Counted from the stretch's first letter, positions 28,298 to 37,110 are shown. The stretch is 64,000 bases of DNA from Microcosmobacter sp040493455 (GCF_040493455.1 NZ_JANFDA010000001.1:62001-126000), one strand, 5' to 3'. The notes: generated by a model from the letters alone, not told the origin. Numbers and translations: made by a program.

Positions 28298-28710
28298 AAA
28301 TTCTCAAACTGAATTTCAAAAGGTTCACAATAAATTATTCGCCTCGCAGCATCTTCTGGTCCTGGCCTGCTTTCAGTCCTCACATTGACATTGGCATTCC
28401 CAAGAACTACATCGTCACTTGTACGTTGCACAATTACGTTGATACTTTCGTTATCTTCTACCAGAACATTTATAAAGCCTTGACCTCCTCCTGTAATATC
28501 CGCATCTACAGAAATATCTCTGTATGAGACAATGAAGGTCACTGAATCTTCAGTTGGGAAGCATCCCCCAGCACCAAACCCTCCAGCATTATTTTGTAAG
28601 GTCACAAGTACTGTAGTGCGTTCTGGTTCGTCATCCATTTCATCGTCCTCGCAATCAATAAACAAAGGCAGGATAAACACAAAAACAAAAAGGTAGTTTA
28701 ATAATTTCAT
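28294..28710 (-). CDS. Putative lipoprotein, unknown function
   Basis: 138 residues. The signal ends LPLFIDC, an acceptable lipobox, followed by an acidic stretch EDDEMDDEPE, which in Bacteroidota often directs lipoproteins to the surface. The rest is beta-rich and ends with CEPFEIQFENF. No family recognised. It is the last of three minus-strand lipoprotein genes, 11 bases after the previous one. Confidence 0.6.
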   Translation of the reverse strand: MKLLNYLFVFVFILPLFIDCEDDEMDDEPERTTVLVTLQNNAGGFGAGGCFPTEDSVTFIVSYRDISVDADITGGGQGFINVLVEDNESINVIVQRTSDDVVLGNANVNVRTESRPGPEDAARRIIYCEPFEIQFENF

Positions 28711-28721
28711 AATTAGGTGTT

Positions 28722-29294
28722 TTAGTTAATATTGTCCAAATCTGGTTTTATGGTTACAGTAACAGTAATAGAAACATCAGTGATAAAGCTCACAGGGTTA
28801 TCGGACACTGAGCCTTTATACAAAAACCCAACAGATCTAAATTGTGTCATTGCAGCATTTACCTGACTAAAATCGCCTTCAAGAGTAAAAAGCGTATTAT
28901 TAAAATCTGCTTGTGCTAAATTGGTGACTACAGCCTCAAATTCTTCTGCAGATTGACCAATAGCAAAAATGATATCGCCTTCTACAAAAGCATCTGGATT
29001 GCCTACAACATCTTTATAGAAATAGCGTACACTATTAATCTCTATTTTTGTAATCTCATCTGGGTCTCCTAAAAAATCAACCACATTGGGATCTTCAGTA
29101 AAATCCCAAAACCCAAAGTTTGACTCAAACTCCATCGCCTGTTCTGGTGTAGCACCATTGGGCACATTGATTTCCAGTTCGGTAATGAAAGTAGATTGTA
29201 CTTCTATTTCTTCTTCAAGTAATTCTTCTAATTCGTCACAACCAAAAAAAGAAATCCCAAATAGCATTAATAGCAAGAATAATTTTGTTTTCAT
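28722..29294 (-). CDS. Putative lipoprotein, paralogue of the next gene
   Basis: 190 residues with lipobox FFGCDEL followed by acidic residues. Both this protein and the 190-residue neighbour at 29306 share length and layout: CDEL start, TxxTxxIN(V)xxP early, DFLxxPxxxxxxGxPxxI in the middle, LFTxxGDFSxVN, then a C-terminal SxxNPVSFxxDVSITVTVT or similar. They are therefore diverged tandem duplicates. Function unknown. The three lipoprotein genes are 11 bases apart and probably one operon. Confidence 0.65.
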   Translation of the reverse strand: MKTKLFLLLMLFGISFFGCDELEELLEEEIEVQSTFITELEINVPNGATPEQAMEFESNFGFWDFTEDPNVVDFLGDPDEITKIEINSVRYFYKDVVGNPDAFVEGDIIFAIGQSAEEFEAVVTNLAQADFNNTLFTLEGDFSQVNAAMTQFRSVGFLYKGSVSDNPVSFITDVSITVTVTIKPDLDNIN

Positions 29295-29305
29295 AGCTAT
29301 GGTTT

Positions 29306-29878
29306 TTATAAATCATCTGGATTTACTTCGAGTGTGAGCCTAACTGTAATGGTCATTTCCACACTAAAATCGGCAGGATTGTGCGTTGACGTTCCTCCAT
29401 AGACACTGGAGAAAACTTTAGATTCAGATATAAACTCGTTAACATTACTAAAGTCACCTGTCACGGTAAATAGTGTTCCAAAGGCATCGGATTCTGCAAA
29501 GTTGGTATTGGCTACAGGAAACGTATCTACAGCCATAAATGCCGTTGCTATGGCAAAAAAACTGTTCAAAGATTCGGCATCAACATTACCACTAAAATTC
29601 TTGTATTCGTATTGTATATTAAGAATTTGTATAGCTTTTATTTGCTCTGGTGTGCCAACATATTCTGCTACGTCTGGATTATTTAAAAAATCGAAAGCAG
29701 CTGCATCCTGAAAAGAAACATCGGCTTCAGGATCTCCGCTTATCAAGGGTGTCGATACGTTAATTGTGTTTACATACGTCGTCGTGATGTCTATTTCGTT
29801 TGGTAATGCATCTTTAAGTTCATCACAGTTAAAAAGTATCACAATACCAAGGAGTAGAATGTACTTAAGGGGTTTCAT
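29306..29878 (-). CDS. Putative lipoprotein, tandem paralogue, first gene of the lipoprotein operon
   Basis: 190 residues with lipobox FNCDEL. It is homologous along its length to the next gene (28722-29294). Its start lies in a 116-base divergent spacer shared with the Cys-rich secreted-protein gene; that spacer holds a TACCTA-N4-TAGGTA palindrome, so the operon may also respond to the NarL-type regulator at 32.8 kb. The bases before its ATG read GCTATTAATT on its own strand, a phrase repeated elsewhere in the window. No enzymatic motif seen. Confidence 0.65.
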   Translation of the reverse strand: MKPLKYILLLGIVILFNCDELKDALPNEIDITTTYVNTINVSTPLISGDPEADVSFQDAAAFDFLNNPDVAEYVGTPEQIKAIQILNIQYEYKNFSGNVDAESLNSFFAIATAFMAVDTFPVANTNFAESDAFGTLFTVTGDFSNVNEFISESKVFSSVYGGTSTHNPADFSVEMTITVRLTLEVNPDDL

Positions 29879-29930
29879 AATTAATAGCTTTTGTTTGAAT
29901 AAAATTATCCCTACCTACTTCCAATTCATA

Positions 29931-29946
29931 TACCTAATTGTAGGTA
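29931..29946. promoter_or_regulatory. Candidate NarL-type operator A (TACCTA-N4-TAGGTA)
   Basis: A perfect palindrome with 6-bp arms and 4-bp spacer (ATTG). It touches the -33 element TTTG at 29947 of the next promoter. A half-site TACCTA is at 29912-29917. The identical arms recur at 33459-33474. The two sites bracket the kinase/NarL-type regulator pair. Confidence 0.65.
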
Positions 29947-29977
29947 TTTGATACTTACTAGTCTGATAATAGCTTTG
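29947..29977 (+). promoter_or_regulatory. Promoter of the Cys-rich secreted protein
   Basis: TTTG at 29947-29950, exactly 19 bases, then TAGCTTTG at 29970-29977: a full match to the Bacteroidota housekeeping promoter pattern. The ATG is 17 bases further on. Confidence 0.7.
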
Positions 29978-29994
29978 TTACAAAAGCTTTAATC

Positions 29995-30843
29995 ATGAAA
30001 TCATTTTTTACCTCTCTTGCTTTCTCTATCCTATTTACTGGATTCATTAATGCTCAAAGTATTGGGCTAAAAGACATTGTTCAAAAACGCACAAACGATT
30101 TTAATGCTACGGTTCGCGCTGACCAATATGGTGGTAGTATTGCTTTCAATAGAACCTACAGATCTAGTAATTGTGTAGGCACTTACGATATTACTTGGCG
30201 ATTCAATAAAGACATTTCTTCTTTACAGAACGGTGAAGAGTTTTCTATCACACTATCTTGCCGTAGTTGTAGCACACCTTGTGGCTACAAATGGGGAATT
30301 GCCAATGTCTACGCTGCCAACAATGTCACAGGTATAGCACAATATCCAAGCTATACTTATAATGCTAATATCACTCAAGTAAGTACAACTGCTTCTTCAT
30401 CTGGTGTGCACGATTGGTATCCAGGTCATACCTCTCATACCTATACATTCATCTATAATAAAAAGAAGAATGCGCCACTTACTGCCTTCACATTTGATTT
30501 TGCAGGACATAAAGTGTTTTATGTCTTTGAAGAAGGGCTTAAAAGTTCTGGAGGAGCCATCAATTGCCATTCACTATTTGGTCTAGGAAAACTGGTTTAC
30601 GGCCTTGAACTTGGTGCTTACGAAGGCTATGGCTGGGAATGGATGGATACTACGATTGGCTATGCGCTTCAACATATAAAAGCTTCAAATTGCTTGAGCA
30701 ATACTTATCTAACAGACTTAAAACGTAGAATACAAGGTGCATCTAACACAACAGTGTTCCTGCAAGAAATACAAACATATTCCAGGAAACTAGATACAGA
30801 AATCACATCATCCTGTGGTTGCTGTGCGAGTTGCAATAACTAA
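29995..30843 (+). CDS. Secreted protein with a cysteine-rich C-terminus, unknown function
   Basis: 282 residues. Signal peptide with cleavage after NAQ (residue 21). The mature part has ten or so cysteines, including SCRSCSTPC near 98 and CGCCASCNN at the C-terminus, suggesting disulfides or metal binding outside the cytoplasm. Aromatic and Gly-rich segments lie between. No family recognised. It has a near-perfect promoter with operator A touching its -33 box, and the kinase/regulator operon starts 62 bases after it. It is likely an output of that system. Confidence 0.6.
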   Translation: MKSFFTSLAFSILFTGFINAQSIGLKDIVQKRTNDFNATVRADQYGGSIAFNRTYRSSNCVGTYDITWRFNKDISSLQNGEEFSITLSCRSCSTPCGYKWGIANVYAANNVTGIAQYPSYTYNANITQVSTTASSSGVHDWYPGHTSHTYTFIYNKKKNAPLTAFTFDFAGHKVFYVFEEGLKSSGGAINCHSLFGLGKLVYGLELGAYEGYGWEWMDTTIGYALQHIKASNCLSNTYLTDLKRRIQGASNTTVFLQEIQTYSRKLDTEITSSCGCCASCNN

Positions 30844-30869
30844 GTACTGCAAATAATGAACTTTAAAAT

Positions 30870-30883
30870 CCTTAACTTTAAGG
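30870..30883. promoter_or_regulatory. Short palindrome before the kinase gene
   Basis: CCTTAA-CT-TTAAGG lies 23 bases before the kinase ATG, followed by the phrase TTAGCTATTAAT at 30889-30900. It may be a weak operator or chance in AT-rich DNA. Confidence 0.25.
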
Positions 30884-30905
30884 AACAATTAGCTATTAAT
30901 CGAGA

Positions 30906-32828
30906 ATGAAAAGATTTGCTTATATATTTCTATTAGCAACCTCTGTTGTATGTGCGCAACAAGAAAAAATTGATAGTCTTTCAACATTACTTCAAAGTAC
31001 TACTGATAGGTTTGAGAAAGCTAAGCTGAACCTAATTTTAGCGAATCTTCATGAACGTATCGATCTCAATAAAGGTAAGGCATTTGCTTATGAAGCGTTT
31101 AAATACAAGGAGAACGATTCTATTCTCGCTGAAACCAATAACCAGCTAGGGCGTTTTCATTTTTTTACAGCTCAATTGGATTCGGCTTCGCACTATTTTG
31201 AAGCTGCTAAAACAATTCTCAAAGAGAATAATGACGATCAACGTGCAGCTATTATTAATATAAGTTTGGGTGCCATTCAATTACGTCAGGGCAACTACGA
31301 AAACACAATTAAAATACTTACTGAAAGTGCTTCGTATTTTGAAGACACCAATGATGAGCTCAATGCTGCTAAGTGCTATAGCAATATTTCTAGTGCTTTT
31401 GCAGAATTAGACAACTACGACAAAGCCATTGAATATAGTGAAAAGGCCCTGACTGTTTTCAATAAGAACAAGCTTATTCCGTTTCAGTTAATTACGCTTC
31501 CCAATTTAGCGACTCAGTATTTCAAAAAAGGAGATACGCTTAGAGCTATTGGTTATTACAATAATGCCGAAGCTGTTGCCAAATCTGTAAACGACAAACG
31601 GTCTTTATCCCTTATCTATAACAATCTTGGTAATATTTATTTAGAAAGTGATATTGAAAAATCTGAAGCTTATCTTGAAGATGCTTTGCAACTAAAAACA
31701 GAATTGAATCTTACCAAAGGGATTGAAATTACTAAAAGTAACTTAGGCTATGTACATCTTAAAAAAGAAGACTATAATAAAGCTATTACACTACTAGAAG
31801 AAGCTAAACCGGTTGTGAAAGGCAAGCAGCTAAGTACTCTGTATACTAATCTATCCAAAAGCTATAAGGGACAGAACAACTACCCAAAAGCCTTAGAATA
31901 TTCGGAAAAAGCAAAGCAACTTAATGATAGTTTATTGAGTGCTGAAAACCAGAACACCATATTGGATATTCAAACTAAATACGAAACCGAAAAAAAGGAA
32001 AAGGAAATCCTTCAACTCCAGACCGATAACTTAGAGGCAAACTATAAACGTAGACAGAATCGAAATCTATTATTCGGAACATTGGTAGCGTTGGTCGCTG
32101 CAATTTTTGGCTTGTATATGCTCTTCAAAAATACCAAGCGCAAGCGTATCATCATGGAGCAAAATTTAACGATACAAGAGCAAAATTTTAATCAATTACT
32201 CAAGTCTCAAGAGTTAGAAGGTATTGATGCCATCTTAGATGCGCAAGAGCAAGAACGTACGAAAATGGCTGCTGATCTTCATGATAATCTGGGTAGTAAA
32301 GTCGCCACGCTAAAATTGTATCTGGAAAGCTATGATGAGAAAGAAGAGTTTTCAAACTTCTACACAAAGTTGAAATCATTAATGGGTGATACGTATACCG
32401 AAATACGAAACATTTCTAAGAATAAAAACTTTGGCGCGCACATCAATAAAGGGCTAATTCCTTCAACCAAAAGTATTGCAAAACAAATTTCTGACACCAA
32501 GAAAATTGATATCAAAGTCATTAATGTAGATGTGAAAAACCGAATAGAGAATACGTTAGAGATTCAGATATTTAGGATTATTCAAGAGTTGTTGACCAAC
32601 ATCATAAAACATGCTAATGCAACTGAAGCTGTTGTGCAGTTCTCTGAAGATGACAACACCCTCAATATCATTGTTGAAGACAATGGGAAAGGTTTTGATA
32701 TAAAAAAGCAACGCTCAGGAATGGGGCTTACTAATATTGAAAAACGAGCAGAAAAGATCAATGCAGAATTGGTCATAGATGCTTCTGAAGGTAATGGAAC
32801 TACTGTAATTCTAAACATTCCATTATGA
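30906..32828 (+). CDS. TPR sensor histidine kinase, HisKA_3 (NarX/DesK-like) type
   Basis: 640 residues. Signal peptide (VVCAQ), then a TPR array (about 40-350; repeats such as KAIEYSEKALTVFNK), a membrane helix near 385-402 and a coiled coil. The phosphoacceptor motif is ERTKMAADLHDNLGSKVATL (His459), the HisKA_3 form, then RIIQELLTNIIKHANA and DNGKGFD of the ATPase domain. Its stop overlaps the NarL-type regulator start by 4 bases, so these are a cognate pair. The ligand is unknown; TPR sensors of this design are usual in Bacteroidota. Confidence 0.92.
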   Translation: MKRFAYIFLLATSVVCAQQEKIDSLSTLLQSTTDRFEKAKLNLILANLHERIDLNKGKAFAYEAFKYKENDSILAETNNQLGRFHFFTAQLDSASHYFEAAKTILKENNDDQRAAIINISLGAIQLRQGNYENTIKILTESASYFEDTNDELNAAKCYSNISSAFAELDNYDKAIEYSEKALTVFNKNKLIPFQLITLPNLATQYFKKGDTLRAIGYYNNAEAVAKSVNDKRSLSLIYNNLGNIYLESDIEKSEAYLEDALQLKTELNLTKGIEITKSNLGYVHLKKEDYNKAITLLEEAKPVVKGKQLSTLYTNLSKSYKGQNNYPKALEYSEKAKQLNDSLLSAENQNTILDIQTKYETEKKEKEILQLQTDNLEANYKRRQNRNLLFGTLVALVAAIFGLYMLFKNTKRKRIIMEQNLTIQEQNFNQLLKSQELEGIDAILDAQEQERTKMAADLHDNLGSKVATLKLYLESYDEKEEFSNFYTKLKSLMGDTYTEIRNISKNKNFGAHINKGLIPSTKSIAKQISDTKKIDIKVINVDVKNRIENTLEIQIFRIIQELLTNIIKHANATEAVVQFSEDDNTLNIIVEDNGKGFDIKKQRSGMGLTNIEKRAEKINAELVIDASEGNGTTVILNIPL

Positions 32829-33454
32829 AAATTAATATCCTCATAGCAGACGATCACCAATTGTTTATCGATGGAATAAAATCCATTCTTTTGAAAGAAA
32901 TTGACATCGATGTTATTGCTGAAGCTAATAATGGTTTAGAAGTTCTGAAACTATTAGAAAGAGATATTGAACCCAATGTCATCATTACAGACATTAGAAT
33001 GCCTGTTTTGGATGGAATTTCATTGACTAAAGAACTTACTAAAGACTATCCAAAAATTAAAGTCTTAGCCTTGAGTATGTATGATCAGACAGCTGATGTT
33101 ATAGAAATGCTCGATGCTGGTGCTAAAGGCTACGTGACGAAAAATGTAGAAAAATCAGAGCTCGTCAATGCTATACATACGCTTGTAAAAGATGAATACT
33201 TTTTTAGCGATAATCTTCCTAAGGATATTAAAGATTGGTTCAATAAAGAGCAAATTGAAATCAAAGCCATCCTTACTAGACGCGAAAAGGAAATCTTGGG
33301 ACTCCTTGCCAAAGGGCGCACATCAATTCAAATGGCAAATCAACTAAAGCTTAGTAAGTATACCATTGATACGCATCGAAAAAATATTCATAAGAAATTG
33401 GGTATAAAAACCAACACAGGTCTAGTGAACTATGCTCTAAAAAACCTCTCTTAG
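32825..33454 (+). CDS. NarL/FixJ family response regulator
   Basis: 209 residues: receiver domain with ADDH and phosphoacceptor Asp56 (IITDIRMPVLDG), Lys in KGYVTKN, then a LuxR-type helix-turn-helix (about 145-209; LTRREKEILGLLAKG, recognition region KYTIDTHRKNIHKKLG). Overlaps the kinase by 4 bases. Palindromes TACCTA-N4-TAGGTA lie on both sides of the operon, one only 5 bases after this stop codon; they fit binding by a NarL-type dimer and are the likely targets. Confidence 0.93.
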   Translation: MKINILIADDHQLFIDGIKSILLKEIDIDVIAEANNGLEVLKLLERDIEPNVIITDIRMPVLDGISLTKELTKDYPKIKVLALSMYDQTADVIEMLDAGAKGYVTKNVEKSELVNAIHTLVKDEYFFSDNLPKDIKDWFNKEQIEIKAILTRREKEILGLLAKGRTSIQMANQLKLSKYTIDTHRKNIHKKLGIKTNTGLVNYALKNLS

Positions 33455-33458
33455 CATC

Positions 33459-33474
33459 TACCTACAACTAGGTA
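33459..33474. promoter_or_regulatory. Candidate NarL-type operator B (TACCTA-N4-TAGGTA)
   Basis: Same arms as operator A, spacer CAAC. It touches TTTC at 33475-33478, the presumed -33 element; 19 bases later comes TAATTTG (33498-33504), one base short of the usual -7 box. The layout is the same as at operator A. Confidence 0.62.
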
Positions 33475-33531
33475 TTTCAAACGCCATATAGAGTTAATAA
33501 TTTGTGTTATCTAATCATAACTCTATTAATC

Positions 33532-34230
33532 ATGACCCGCAACATTTTTACCCTCATTTTATGCCTATGTCTTGGGCTCAATTCAGGATATGCTTCAATA
33601 GAAAATACATCAACACCCATTCCAGGAAAAAAGAAAATAGATTTTGGCTGTTCAGAATCTGATGCCGAAATATATGTCAACGGAAAGCTTCTAGGCAAAG
33701 GAAGTATGGAACTTGTAGTACCATCTAAAGACTGCATCACTGTTATTGTAAAGAAAACAGGATTCTTATCCGAAAAAATAGAATTCTGCAACAAAAAAAA
33801 CATGCCTAGACCTCCTAAGTCTTATTATCTAGAACTAAGACCAGACGATGCCTTCAATGCGTCTATTCAAACAGATATTGCCAATGTAGATATTGAATTG
33901 GTTTGTAACAACACCTCTAAAGACAAAGCTTGGCGACTTATCAATCAAATAGTGTTATCTCACTTTGATGTTATTGAAATGACCGACAAGGAAACTGGGT
34001 ATGTACGTACTGCTTGGTCGCTACAATCATTTCTTCAAAATTCAATAAGAACTCGTGTCATTGTAAAGCAAACTAATGACGAACCAACCGTTTTTAAGGT
34101 GAAATTAGTCAGCGAACAATCTGGCTTTCCTCTGACGAGCGTCAAAAGCGATCAGTTGTTTAGAGAATGGGATCGTGTCCTTAGAAAATACTCTAATATC
34201 ATTTCTGAATTACAAGCAAGAGTCCGATAG
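33532..34230 (+). CDS. Secreted protein with a PEGA-like domain, unknown function
   Basis: About 232 residues from ATG 33532. An in-frame ATG at 33502 would lie inside the predicted promoter, so I reject it. Signal peptide to about residue 20 (LGLNSGYA). Residues about 35-75 read like a PEGA domain (AEIYVNGKLLGKGSMELVVPS, VIVKKTGFLSEKIEF). The rest (about 85-232) resembles no family I know, with a lipoprotein-like fold possible (RVIVKQTND...FKVKLVSEQSG). It is predicted to be driven from operator B by the adjacent regulator. It ends 4 bases before the convergent DUF5916 gene. Confidence 0.62.
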   Translation: MTRNIFTLILCLCLGLNSGYASIENTSTPIPGKKKIDFGCSESDAEIYVNGKLLGKGSMELVVPSKDCITVIVKKTGFLSEKIEFCNKKNMPRPPKSYYLELRPDDAFNASIQTDIANVDIELVCNNTSKDKAWRLINQIVLSHFDVIEMTDKETGYVRTAWSLQSFLQNSIRTRVIVKQTNDEPTVFKVKLVSEQSGFPLTSVKSDQLFREWDRVLRKYSNIISELQARVR

Positions 34231-34234
34231 CACT

Positions 34235-36895
34235 TTAGAGTACGAAACGATAGGTAGCCTTAATAAGGAATGTGTTTTCAGGTTTTACACCAAAAATTTG
34301 ATTGTTGATAATATCACCAAAGCTGTTATTGACATCTCCAAGTCCTGTGATTCCTTGAGACCAGACTAAGAATATTTCTGAGCCAGGAATGTATTCCCAA
34401 CGTGCAACAAGATTGGATCTAAATTGTACGAAAGCAAAGTCTGGATTACTGAATTGGTAGTCTATAACACTATCTTGATTTTCGTCCACAGAATACACAT
34501 CATCACTAAAAGATATCTGATTGTCATCGTACCATGTTACTCTTTCGCTTAAATCTTTAGCAATAGGGTTGTTTACAAAATTGAAGTTAGAGTAACTTGC
34601 TTTGAATATGAATGGTTGTCCGTAATATTGAATTGTGAGGTTAGGATTGATATTGTAGTTTACCCTTAGCGTAGCACTAAGGCTTTCATTATCGATTTCT
34701 CCCATAATGTATCTTGGTGTCCCTGCAAAATCTGTTTCAGTAACATACTGTGTTTTGTTCGGATTTTCTTCATATTGAAAATTGAGCGACATACTCAATG
34801 AATTAATCGGTTGATATCTAAACCTCATCTCGTATCGCTGTACCGAAAAATTATTCTGCTTGGCTCTAGAGTCCACATAACCTAGTGTCATACTAAACTT
34901 TTTACGCTGGTCAGTTCCTGAAAACAGAAACCAAAAGTTCTCTTCACTCCAACGCCATCTAGGACCTCCTCGAAGTATTGTATTGGTATAAATTCTTGGT
35001 TTATGAGCAGCTCCAAAATCGGTCCACCAATTGTTCTTGTAATTTATGTTTCCATTGATCTCGTATTGAATACGATTGTAATTCCCTTCAAAATCAAATT
35101 GTGTAAACTGCTCAAACCGTAAACTAGCGCGTCGATACCAACTTGTAGGTTTGTTGAATAATCGCCTTACATTAAAATATTGTGATATGATATCAGCTTG
35201 CCTCAAAAATCCTATATCGTTCAACTCAAATTCTGGAGACTTCCAGTTACCACCAAAAGTATAACGCCAATTACCTCCTCCACCTTTACCAAACTCTAAT
35301 CGTCCTCCAGAACCCGTTAAAGATGTTCTATTAGGATCAACATCAACATGACTTGCATCTGTTCGTTGAAATAAATGCGTTAATGATCTTTGCGTAATTT
35401 CGATTGCCTCTTTACTACCATTAACTGTACTAAAATTGAAATTCCCCAAAATATAATATGTTCTCTCTTTCCAATTGTGTCTAAAATCTACTCCTCCTGT
35501 ATAAGCACTCTTTCTAAGAAAGCTTACGTTGTCTTCTATCTTCCTATTCGTTGCCGTAAAAATTGCGCCTATATAAGAGTTTCTGTCGTTAAAATCTTTC
35601 TGAGTTCTAGCGACTAAATAATTCGTGAATGGTTCTACGAGTTCTTCTCGAGGCGTACCAACTTCCGGAAGGTTATTCAACACATCACCACGAGTGTCAA
35701 GTCGCACTTGTCCATATTCTTTTGAGGTAATGCTCTCTAAAAGACCAATAGCCCAACCGTTTTTTGTTTTTCCACTAAACTTAGCTGCTCCAAGTATGGT
35801 CGTGAAATTCGGAATATCTTCATACTCACCAACACTACCATCTGCACTGGTAAACCCTTGAGGTGTTCTCCCAATTCTTCTAGAGAAGAATAAATTATCT
35901 GCACCACCACCGACTCTAAAATCGAATACATTCTTATTCTCAACAAAAAATGGACGTCGCTCTTGAAAGAAGATTTCAAACCCATCTAGCGCTATAGCTC
36001 CAGGATCTGCATCAACCTGACCAAAATCTGGATTGATGGTTAAATCTACCGTAAGATCATTGGTAATTCCAATCTTTGCATCCAATCCACCTGTAAGTTT
36101 GGTATCGGTTCCATCTCTAAACGGATTGCCAGTTTCGGCTTCGTAAGTGTCTAATTGGGCAACTGTATAAGGCTGAATTTCTAATTGTTTTTGAGGTGTT
36201 AACCCAATTAACCCTCTTAATTCACCAAACTCACTAACCCATCCTGGTGGATTGGCTTCAAGTGGTTGCCATGTAGATCGTTCTTCATTATTAAAATAAC
36301 GTCTTGTGGATTGCAATCCCCAAACCTGTTCTTGTTCATTTCCAAAACGCAATTGACTTAACGGTATTCTCATCTCTGCTGTCCAACCTTCATCATCTAT
36401 GTTGGTATCCATATACCAAATAGGATTCCAACTACTATCCCAATTATTGCCATTATTAGAAACAAATTCATCGCCCTTCACTCCAGAAGCAGAGGCTGTA
36501 AACGAGAAGGCTGTTCTATCATCATTATAACTATCTATGTTGACTTCAACCCAATCTCCTGGGAAATCATCACGCCTTCCCATACGTTTTTCTATGGTTG
36601 CAGGATCAGCTTGATAGCATCTGAAAGCGAGATATAGGTTTTTGTCATCGTATAATATTTTCATCTTGGTTTGCTCGGATGGTGGTGTACCAACATCGGG
36701 TTCAAATTCTACATAATCCGAGGTCCACTCTACCAAATCCCATGCTTTGTCATCCAAAATACCATCAATGCTTGGTGGTTCTCCTATTATCGCTTTAGTT
36801 GTGTAAGATCGCCTAGGAATGATTGAATCCTGAGCGTATAATTGAGCCGAAAAGATTATGGCAAAAAGCCATATACAGTTTTTGATTGATTGCAT
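34235..36895 (-). CDS. DUF5916 outer-membrane protein with N-terminal CBM9-like domain
   Basis: 886 residues with a signal peptide (AQLYAQ). Residues about 35-220 match the CBM9-like domain that precedes DUF5916 (IDGILDDKAWD; DDKNLYLAFRCYQ; WTAEMRIPLSQLRF). The DUF5916 part (about 230-886) has FFVENKNVFDF and a run of alternating strands ending TYRFVL, as in an outer-membrane beta-barrel. Role unknown; sugar binding is possible from the CBM9-like domain. A perfect 9-4-9 hairpin lies 6 bases before its ATG. Confidence 0.85.
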   Translation of the reverse strand: MQSIKNCIWLFAIIFSAQLYAQDSIIPRRSYTTKAIIGEPPSIDGILDDKAWDLVEWTSDYVEFEPDVGTPPSEQTKMKILYDDKNLYLAFRCYQADPATIEKRMGRRDDFPGDWVEVNIDSYNDDRTAFSFTASASGVKGDEFVSNNGNNWDSSWNPIWYMDTNIDDEGWTAEMRIPLSQLRFGNEQEQVWGLQSTRRYFNNEERSTWQPLEANPPGWVSEFGELRGLIGLTPQKQLEIQPYTVAQLDTYEAETGNPFRDGTDTKLTGGLDAKIGITNDLTVDLTINPDFGQVDADPGAIALDGFEIFFQERRPFFVENKNVFDFRVGGGADNLFFSRRIGRTPQGFTSADGSVGEYEDIPNFTTILGAAKFSGKTKNGWAIGLLESITSKEYGQVRLDTRGDVLNNLPEVGTPREELVEPFTNYLVARTQKDFNDRNSYIGAIFTATNRKIEDNVSFLRKSAYTGGVDFRHNWKERTYYILGNFNFSTVNGSKEAIEITQRSLTHLFQRTDASHVDVDPNRTSLTGSGGRLEFGKGGGGNWRYTFGGNWKSPEFELNDIGFLRQADIISQYFNVRRLFNKPTSWYRRASLRFEQFTQFDFEGNYNRIQYEINGNINYKNNWWTDFGAAHKPRIYTNTILRGGPRWRWSEENFWFLFSGTDQRKKFSMTLGYVDSRAKQNNFSVQRYEMRFRYQPINSLSMSLNFQYEENPNKTQYVTETDFAGTPRYIMGEIDNESLSATLRVNYNINPNLTIQYYGQPFIFKASYSNFNFVNNPIAKDLSERVTWYDDNQISFSDDVYSVDENQDSVIDYQFSNPDFAFVQFRSNLVARWEYIPGSEIFLVWSQGITGLGDVNNSFGDIINNQIFGVKPENTFLIKATYRFVL

Positions 36896-36901
36896 TGATT
36901 T

Positions 36902-36923
36902 AGTCTTTACGGTTGTAAAGACT
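36902..36923. promoter_or_regulatory. Perfect palindrome next to the DUF5916 start codon
   Basis: AGTCTTTAC-GGTT-GTAAAGACT, 9-bp arms with a 4-bp loop, 6 bases before the DUF5916 ATG. As RNA it would form a hairpin at the ribosome entry site; as DNA it could be an operator. Confidence 0.45.
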
Positions 36924-36951
36924 TAAAGCTAAACCGACTGTTACAGTTTTC

Positions 36952-36980
36952 AATGCGCATTAATAAAAAATTAACGCATT
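36952..36980. promoter_or_regulatory. Second hairpin upstream of the DUF5916 gene
   Basis: AATGCG, a 2-base bulge, TTAAT-AAAAA-ATTAA, CGCATT. It lies about 57 bases before the DUF5916 ATG and could be part of its leader or a terminator-like element. Confidence 0.3.
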
Positions 36981-37044
36981 TCGCTAAATTTTGACTATAG
37001 CATTTCTACACCTTAAAATTGTTTGAAAATAGTAGGCTATACTA

Positions 37045-37075
37045 TTTGGTAATCACAGTATTTATCGTAAATTTG
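37045..37075 (+). promoter_or_regulatory. Promoter of rplM-rpsI
   Basis: TTTG at 37045-37048, 19 bases, then TAAATTTG at 37068-37075. Both elements and spacing match the Bacteroidota consensus. The mRNA would have a leader of about 65 bases. Confidence 0.8.
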
Positions 37076-37110
37076 CAAACTCTTTTTTAGAGAGGAATGT
37101 TTAATCAAAT

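Noticed and set aside
33502..33531. ATG at 33502 as the start of the PEGA-like protein
   Set aside because: It overlaps the predicted -7 box and puts extra hydrophobic residues before a complete signal peptide that starts at 33532.
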